From Delphinus delphis (Eukaryota; Chordata; Mammalia; Artiodactyla; Delphinidae): a stretch of DNA of 64,000 nt. Of this stretch, positions 58,301 through 64,000 are shown one piece after another (within the stretch, counting starts at the first letter, position 1; every line of letters begins with the position of its first letter). The notes beneath the pieces are model-generated. The model saw nothing but the letters and a program-made list of their open reading frames with translations, did not search any database and was not told where the DNA came from. The translations under genes and the position numbers were made by a program. The stretch spans positions 11,275,501-11,339,500 of the forward strand of contig NC_082689.1 of the NCBI RefSeq assembly GCF_949987515.2. The letters are read 5' to 3'.

Positions 58301-61300
58301 TAGATTTAAGGGCTCAAGTGCTCTGGAAAAAGAATGCTAATTATAGAATCCTAAAATAAAAAAGGTCTTAGGCCACATTGGCTAGTCTACTGAAGGTTTC
58401 TATATAACATGGTAAAAGAAAGCCCAAAAGCTTTGTAAATGCAGGAAAAAAGTTATTACTAAAATGTGTATTTTAAGAATGAAATACATCAGTAAAACTT
58501 TTTAAATAGTTCACATTGAACTATTATCAATACCCTCTTTCAAAAGCTACCTCAAATGGAATTTAACAATACTAATATATTTAAGAACACAAAATATTTC
58601 TAAAAAACTAATATTAATTTTGATGGTATGAAAACACTGGAAATACCTAAGCACAGTGTATTTGTCAAAGTGTTATTTATATTTCAGCTTCAGCAGAAAC
58701 ATGTTATATAGTTAACATTTACTTTGACTTAGTCAATTCAATAATAACCTAGTAAAGATGATCAATGTGCTAAATCAAAATGGTTTATAAGGGGAAAAAA
58801 TTTTTTACCTTGAAATAAAAATTTGTGGACACAGTAGGTTTACCTTTCAATAAATTTTGCTTAGGCTAATATTAAAATTATATCATCTGAACATACTTTG
58901 TACACTTTATATTATTTCACATCCCATGTAGAACCTTAACTTTAAAGGACTTTCATACTCCAAATAATTGGGGCGGGGGGGTGGGCCCTTAGCTCTAATA
59001 ACAGAACCAGTATGGAGGTACAGTCATGAAAGGAAAATAATAGAAATGATTTACCAAGTATACACAATAATGCAAAGACCATGCATGGTGATTTCCATCA
59101 TCTAATTCTCACAACATCCCTGCCAGAGAATAGTGTTCACATTTTACAGAAAAGGACAACAATAAGGTTCTGAGGAGTTACATCAACATAACCTTGGTCA
59201 AGGTATAACTTGAGTTTCCATCCTTCAGTTGTCAAATGGGGTTATAATAGCTATAAACATCTCAACGGTATCTTGCAAATAATATATCTTCCTATCACTT
59301 TTCCTCCATTCATTAAAAAAATAATATACAGAAAGCATTTTTAGGATTACCTAGCAAGTAAATCTAAATCAGCATTTGAACACAAATCTGGCTGTACCCA
59401 AAACATACGCACTTAACTTTTCTGAGCCTCAGTTACCTCAGCTGTCAAAGAGTGATTAAAACATTTATTTGATGAGAGTTAAGAGGACTAAATGAGAAAA
59501 CGTAGAAAACCCTGTGTCATGAGACATTTTATAAATTCATTCCACGAAGTCAAAATAATATGCTTAGAAACAGAAATATTACATATATCACAAGTGATGT
59601 ATAAATATTTTGTCCAAAACACAACAGAAATTTGAAACAATCACTGATTATGTATATTTGGATTAAAATAAACAATTTTTAAAAATCAAATTATGTGCAA
59701 AATTCAAAGTTATTAAACATCTACTGTGTGAGATATCAACAGATTATGACTGAAGACATTTATATGAAAAGGAAAGTTATGGTTCAAACTCCCAATATCA
59801 CATATTCTCAAACCTTGCCAATGACAAAAAGATATGCTAGTAATTACCAATTCTAAATGGTGCAAATTTATTGTGATGTTACAAACACCTTATTCTCTCA
59901 AAATATCACATCAACAAAGGCTATAACTGAAGTTCAAAGCTTTAGTTGTAAAATTATCTAAATCTAAAAACAGAACTGACAAATTCAGTTTAATGGGTAT
60001 TGGGCCATACCACATGCACCTGCTAATATTCCAAGGTACTGGCAAATAACTCTGGTGTTCAGGGTAATAAGACAAAAATCAAGGAGGTACAATACAAGAA
60101 ATATGTAGCTGGCTTACACTGTGAACCAAAAACAGGGGGAGCGATAAAGAGGATTTTTAAAAAATTATCAGAAGAGAAAATACCCAAATGTTATACCACA
60201 AATTAAACCAGTTTCCCACAACCTAAAAAAATGTGAACACCTAAAAGAAATATGTACTACAAAAAGACCTCATTATTAAGATCTCATGTTAATAATAGCC
60301 ATCTATTCCTTGCAATCCCATGAAAAGGAAAAAAGCAAAAAAACTTACACATTTTTTTCTACTAAGATTGAGTTATAACCAATAATTGTGAAACCAGACC
60401 AACAAATAAGTCAGAATTACAATGTTCAAGTACCATCTCTGTCATATATTGGCTGTGGGCTTTAAGGCTTTAAGTCTCATCTCCATGCTTGGGCTTCTGC
60501 ACCTGAAAAACGAAAGCTTTGAGTGGTGGGTGATAGATAACTTCTCTGGTCCATTTTCAAATATTAAATTGAAGGATTTTATAAACTTTCAGCTACTATA
60601 TGTCTTTACGGACAAAACTAATCCACTTTACAGTCACTTCAGTAAGAAAGGAACCTTATTTTCTGATGCTCTTCACATGGTGTCTTTGCAATATATACCT
60701 TTTCCAAAGCTTACTGTTCTATAATTTATATTTATTTCTTACCTGTTGCTCCTCTGGCATTGGTCTGAAATGGATTTGTAGAAGATGCCACAGAAGGACC
60801 AGCAGCAGCAACAAATGGATTTGTGGAAGGTGTAGCTTTAAAAAATTATAAAATACACTATAAAATCCTAACGCATTTGTATTCAATTATTTAAAGTATT
60901 TGTTCATATATTTCTGAAGATAGAAAACTAGAGCTTTCTGATAATAAACTGGTGCTTTGATTGTCTTCTGGTATCCCTACGAAAATGCGATACAATATGT
61001 ATTAGGGTTCTTTATAAAAACCAGTATATATATATATATACCAGAAACACGTACCTCCAAATGGAGCAGGCACACTTGAAGAAGCAGGCTGTGTCTGTGC
61101 AGAAGCACCCACTGGCACTGTTCCAAAAACATTACTGAAAACAAGTATTGAAAGAGTTCATGTTTTGAGGGGGGAAAAAAGCAACGGTAATCTATCTACA
61201 AGGTTGCCATAAAATATGGAAACAAATAATATTGAACATATCATGTATCACATCAGTTCTCAAACTTTTAAGTCTCAGAACTCATTCACATTCTAAAAAA

Positions 61301-63765
61301 TTATTGAGAACCCCAAAGAACTTTAAGTTGCTATATTTACCAATATATATTGTACATCAATTAAAACAAATTTAAATAATTTTATTCATTTAAAAATAAC
61401 AATAAAGCCATTACATGCTAACCTAAGTAGCATTTTCATAAGTAACCATATTTTCTAAAACAAAAGGAACCTAATGAGAAGAGTAACACTGATATTTTTA
61501 CAAATCTCTTTAATGGCTGGCTTAATATATGATCAATCTCTTGTGATATGTTGTTTAGGTTGATGCATATGAAGAAAAACTGGCCTCACATGGTAACATA
61601 GTTGAACAAAACAGGAGAATTTTAACACCTTTTCCAGATAACTGTGGATATTTTCCTTGACATCATACAAAAAACACCAGGGATAGTTTCCTAAAGGTTA
61701 GTTGCAATATGGAATTTGAAACCATATCAATGGACTTTTATGTAAAGTAACATCCACTAGTCTATCTTACACTTTAAATGAATCTTTTACTAACTTTATA
61801 TCATTTGGAAAATAGTTGATGCAAATCTTCAAAATGTCAACATATTTCCCTATGCAAAATAAAAAAATTACAATCATTAATATCACCATCCAGCTCATCA
61901 GAAAAGTAATGGGAAGTTTAATTTTAAGCCCACGGTGGCCCCTAAATTTTCCAAAATTCTACTATTTGCTTGAGAGTATGTATTTTAAGTAGTTATTTTC
62001 CTTAAAGTGACAGACTTAAAATTTCATTTTTGAGAAAATGTCTACCAAATATCGAAATCTGAAAAACCACTGTTTGTCTATCAATCATACTTTCAAGAAA
62101 AAATGGTGTTCCATAAAACAAGTGGCTGGTTTATTCCACAACTCAAACAACCACACAAACTGATTTTACTCAAGACAGCTTTATACTTCAGTACATAGCA
62201 GAACTACCTGATGCATACCTTACTTCAACACACAGAAAATTAAGAAGACATATTTAAAGGTCAAGACTTAAATTCCTTTACTGCTTCATACAGCATATTC
62301 ATAATAAAAACTGCATCAAAAATATTCCTGAATAAAACTGAATGTGTGGTGGTAAGGAATATAATGACTATTAGATGACTATTTGTACGGCTTGGTGCCA
62401 AAGCTGTAAATCAATGCTAAGGCACCAGCAAGTTTTACCTGTCATAGTTTTTGCACCATCAAAACAAATGTCAATTACTGAAAACACAAATAACCCCTCA
62501 GAATTATTATGAATTTAGGTTTTAACCTCACAGACCTTTTGAATGGGTCTCAGGTACTTCAAACATTCCATGGGTTACACTCTGGGGGACCACTTATGAT
62601 TATAATGTAATACCAATAAACCATTTCATTACATATACCTGTCTATGTTTCCAGACTTTACGACCACATTGCTATAGTCCACTATTATATATGTGTAATG
62701 TAGACAACATTAATAAAGCAAAAAATATATAAATACTCTAAATTTTATTCTTTGGATTCAATTTTTCCCATCTGCCATATAGAAAATTTGTTACTGAAGA
62801 GTGAGCCAAACTAGTTAATGTTACAATCCTACCATTTCTCTCTGGAAAAGGTGCTAAAGGGAAATAAAAAGCTACTCAGATAACAAAAAAGAAGAGACAA
62901 TCTGTAGGAATGGAAAACTAAGAGATGGGTAAGACACTGTACAGGTAAGCCACCTGTACTTCTAGGTCTGCTTCCTTGACCCAAAGATGAAAAAGTCAAA
63001 ACTAGAAGAGTTTTTAAAGACCGAACACTGTTAAAATGCAGTAGACTTTCTGCTGCCAAGAATTTCTTACACCCGATCTATCTGAACACAGTAACAGATA
63101 TGTCTGTTTATAAATACCAGTATGACAAAAGAGATACAGAATTGGTCTTGGGTTCTGGTGCAAACATTTCTAAAACTGCTTATTTACAACTAAGGCTATA
63201 ACATGCTACTTTAAGTGTTTAATCTTCATGACTGAGAACTGTACATTAAAAGCAAATAATTCTGTAAATGGAGTCTCTGCTGAGTACAATTAAATTTGTA
63301 TATGACTATCCATTTCAAGATGTGTATATACTCTAAATCACATTTTAGTGTTCAAGGGAAAAAAGTAACAAAGCCTTCGATTAAATAAAAAAATAAAACT
63401 ATGGCACTTAACTCAAGGATTATATTTTAATTAGAAAATTTAAACACAGGTTCCTCAAACTTACAAAAATATTCAGGAATCTTTAAGCCCCAAATGGTCA
63501 TTACTTAACAGCATTATTATTCAGCGTTGCAAAAAAGTTTAAGAGATAAAACACAAAGCAGGAACACAGACTAAGACAAGCTACCTGCTAGCATTACTTG
63601 TGGAAGAATATGCGTTACTGGAGGTGGCCGCGGAGCTGAAAACGCTGTCCAGTTCTGCCAGGGCTGCATACTTGTCTGAAGATGCACTTGACTGACTGGG
63701 AACTGAAACCACAGAACCAACAGGAGCTTTACCTGTGGTCCCAAACCCACTACCCTGATCACCAC
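52266..63765 (-). CDS. AGFG1: AGFG1 (Arf-GAP domain and FG repeat-containing protein 1), C-terminal six coding exons
   Basis: Six exons on the - strand splice into about 220 C-terminal residues of AGFG1 (also Hrb/RIP), the FG/NPF-rich tail of a protein acting in clathrin-mediated endocytosis and acrosome formation. The N-terminal Arf-GAP zinc finger lies beyond the window end. Exons are 63585-63765, 61055-61134, 60743-60835, 54028-54186, 53072-53163 and 52266-52325 (includes stop). All splice sites are GT/AG, phases agree across all five junctions, and no frame lesion is seen. NPF motifs, which bind EH domains of EPS15-type proteins, occur four times (STNPFV, STNPFQ, SSNPFM, STNPFL). This is the one gene in the window that looks functional. 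Confidence 0.96.
52770..52910 (-). mobile_element. Very short L1 3' end in the last AGFG1 intron
   Basis: Reverse-strand L1 terminus (CAGGTTCTTATTAGTTATCC, GTCAATCCCAATCTCCCAAC). Perfect 14 bp target duplication TTAATGTGTTTTCT at 52756-52769 and 52911-52924. It lies between the penultimate and last coding exons and leaves both intact. Confidence 0.88.
53072..53163 (-). CDS. AGFG1: AGFG1 penultimate coding exon
   Basis: 92 nt; acceptor AAACAAG, donor GTAAGTG. It encodes AGFAAFGQTKPVVTPFGQVA then AAGVSSNPFM, with FG dipeptides and an NPF motif. The acceptor has an imperfect polypyrimidine tract (interrupted T-run), which could make its use variable. Confidence 0.95.
54028..54186 (-). CDS. AGFG1: AGFG1 exon (FG/Gln-rich segment)
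   Basis: 159 nt; acceptor CCTGCCAG, donor GTAAGAG. It encodes ATFGTASMSMPAGFGTPTPY and then a Phe/Gln-rich stretch (SFQQPAFPAQAAFPQQ, TAFSQQPNG). A multiple of three with phase-compatible flanks. The intron upstream of it (54187-60742) is the largest in the window. Confidence 0.96.
57000..57180 (-). repeat. MIR SINE fragment
   Basis: TTCTTTAAGCCTCAGTTTCG, TCATTTGCAAACAGGGGG and AAAGCTGCTGTGATTAAAAG fit MIR order. Confidence 0.65.
57540..58070 (-). mobile_element. Ancient L1 (L1M-type) fragment
   Basis: Reverse-strand phrases TGATAATATAATTCACATAT, TTCACCAGGTGTACAACCAT, CTATAGATTTGCCCATTCTG and CAGTGGATGGACACCTGGGT identify an old L1 3' part inside the AGFG1 intron. Confidence 0.75.
59080..59520 (-). 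repeat. Two decayed MIR fragments
   Basis: ATCTAATTCTCACAACATCC with TTTTACAGAAAAGGAC (59095-59175), and AACTTTTCTGAGCCTCAGTT with GGACTAAATGAGAAAACG (59415-59505). Orientations of the two pieces differ; strand given for the second. Confidence 0.6.
60743..60835 (-). CDS. AGFG1: AGFG1 exon with two NPF motifs
   Basis: 93 nt; acceptor AAAG, donor GTAAG. It encodes TPSTNPFVAAAGPSVASS and TNPFQTNARGAT. The two Asn-Pro-Phe tripeptides are the EH-domain ligands of this protein. In-frame length (multiple of three with matching phases) means the exon could be skipped without a frameshift. Confidence 0.95.
61055..61134 (-). CDS. AGFG1: AGFG1 exon (NVFGTVPVGASAQTQ segment)
   Basis: 80 nt with acceptor TTTCAG and donor GTACGTG. 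It encodes NVFGTVPVGASAQTQ and PASSSVPAPFG, with one split base on each side. A short TA repeat lies just inside the downstream intron (about 61024-61040). No lesions. Confidence 0.95.
61253..62600 (+). mobile_element. hAT-Charlie-type element in an AGFG1 intron
   Basis: Left end CAGTTCTCAAACTTTTAAGT, then ATTATTGAGAACCCCAAAGA, TAAAAATAACAATAAAGCCA and TCTTTAATGGCTGGC; right part AATTATTATGAATTTAGGTT, TGAATGGGTCTCAGG and GGGGGACCACTT. A longer member of the family at 49088-49562. Middle section not fully identified. Confidence 0.6.
63585..63765 (-). CDS. AGFG1: AGFG1 exon (DKYAALAELDSVF segment)
   Basis: 181 nt, entered after TTCACAG and left at a GTAGCT donor. It encodes GDQGSGFGTTGKAPVGSV, then SVPSQSSASSDKYAALAELD and SVFSSAATSSNAYS, a Ser-rich low-complexity stretch before the FG/NPF tail. 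It begins with two bases and ends with two bases of split codons, matching the neighbouring exon. This is the most upstream AGFG1 exon visible; the following ~235 bp to the window end is intron. Confidence 0.95.
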
Positions 63766-64000
63766 CTGTGAACAAACAAAAACATACTAAATCAAAACTT
63801 TTAACTGATGCTTAACTTAATGCTTTCAACTTACAACCACATTTGCCATGAAACACATGTAAATTTAAAACCGATCTGGAGCTTAGCAAATAAATGGACA
63901 TGATTCTAGAGTCTTATCCAATAAATAATCCAGAAAATATTGGACAAGATTAGTGCTATACATACCACTCTGATAAAGACAGCATACTGTTTCTGTAACA

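Larger units (their letters stand above)
54187..60742 (-). other. AGFG1: Largest AGFG1 intron in the window
   Basis: Intron DNA, repeat-poor, with an old L1 fragment (57540-58070), MIR pieces (57000-57180, 59080-59220, 59360-59520) and G-rich tracts (58155, 58970). No extra exon was recognised. Confidence 0.75.

Noticed and set aside
1..64000. CRISPR arrays, operons, prophage or bacterial systems
   Set aside because: The sequence is mammalian nuclear DNA with SINE/L1 repeats and spliced genes; no regularly spaced repeat array exists.

Overview
The window is mammalian nuclear DNA and almost certainly cetacean, probably a toothed whale. This rests on about ten copies of a tRNA-Glu-like SINE with the CHR head (box A and box B followed by a short body and A-tail) and on several young L1 3' ends of cetartiodactyl type. 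There are no bacterial-style genes or operons. Coding sequence is a small fraction and most of the window is interspersed repeat, intron or intergenic DNA.

Layout. (1) 1-16.2 kb holds the exons of an SLC19A3-like (thiamine/folate carrier family) gene on the + strand. It is broken by a lost start, frameshifts, in-frame stops and a SINE inserted into its largest coding exon, so it is a pseudogene. (2) 16.2-31 kb is intergenic DNA full of repeats: SINE/L1 composites, a 2.1 kb 5'-truncated L1 with ORF2 remnants, an L1 nested in a Tigger transposon, an MLT1-like LTR and a U6 snRNA pseudogene. (3) 31.2-34.1 kb carries two decayed, oppositely oriented copies of a small Cys/Gly-rich keratin-associated-like gene (SCYGR/KRTAP28 type), each with its TATA region and 5' leader recognisable. 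(4) 34-43.3 kb is intergenic with older repeats (MER20-like, L1M, L2-like, MER1-like hAT, SINEs). (5) 43.3-52.3 kb has no coding sequence and lies directly downstream of the AGFG1 stop codon; part of it is probably the long AGFG1 3' UTR. (6) 52.3-63.8 kb on the - strand holds the last six coding exons of AGFG1, with intact splice sites and reading frame.

The order (AGFG1, then SCYGR-like genes, then an SLC19A3-like pseudogene converging on AGFG1) matches, from memory, human 2q36.3, where AGFG1 is followed by C2orf83 (also called SLC19A4P) and then SLC19A3. The broken carrier is therefore most likely the C2orf83/SLC19A4 orthologue and not SLC19A3 itself. The only gene that looks functional here is AGFG1. 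The others appear to be lineage losses: a carrier paralogue, and two hair-type structural genes whose decay would fit a nearly hairless whale. Family names for repeats are from recognition of consensus features; no database search was run.
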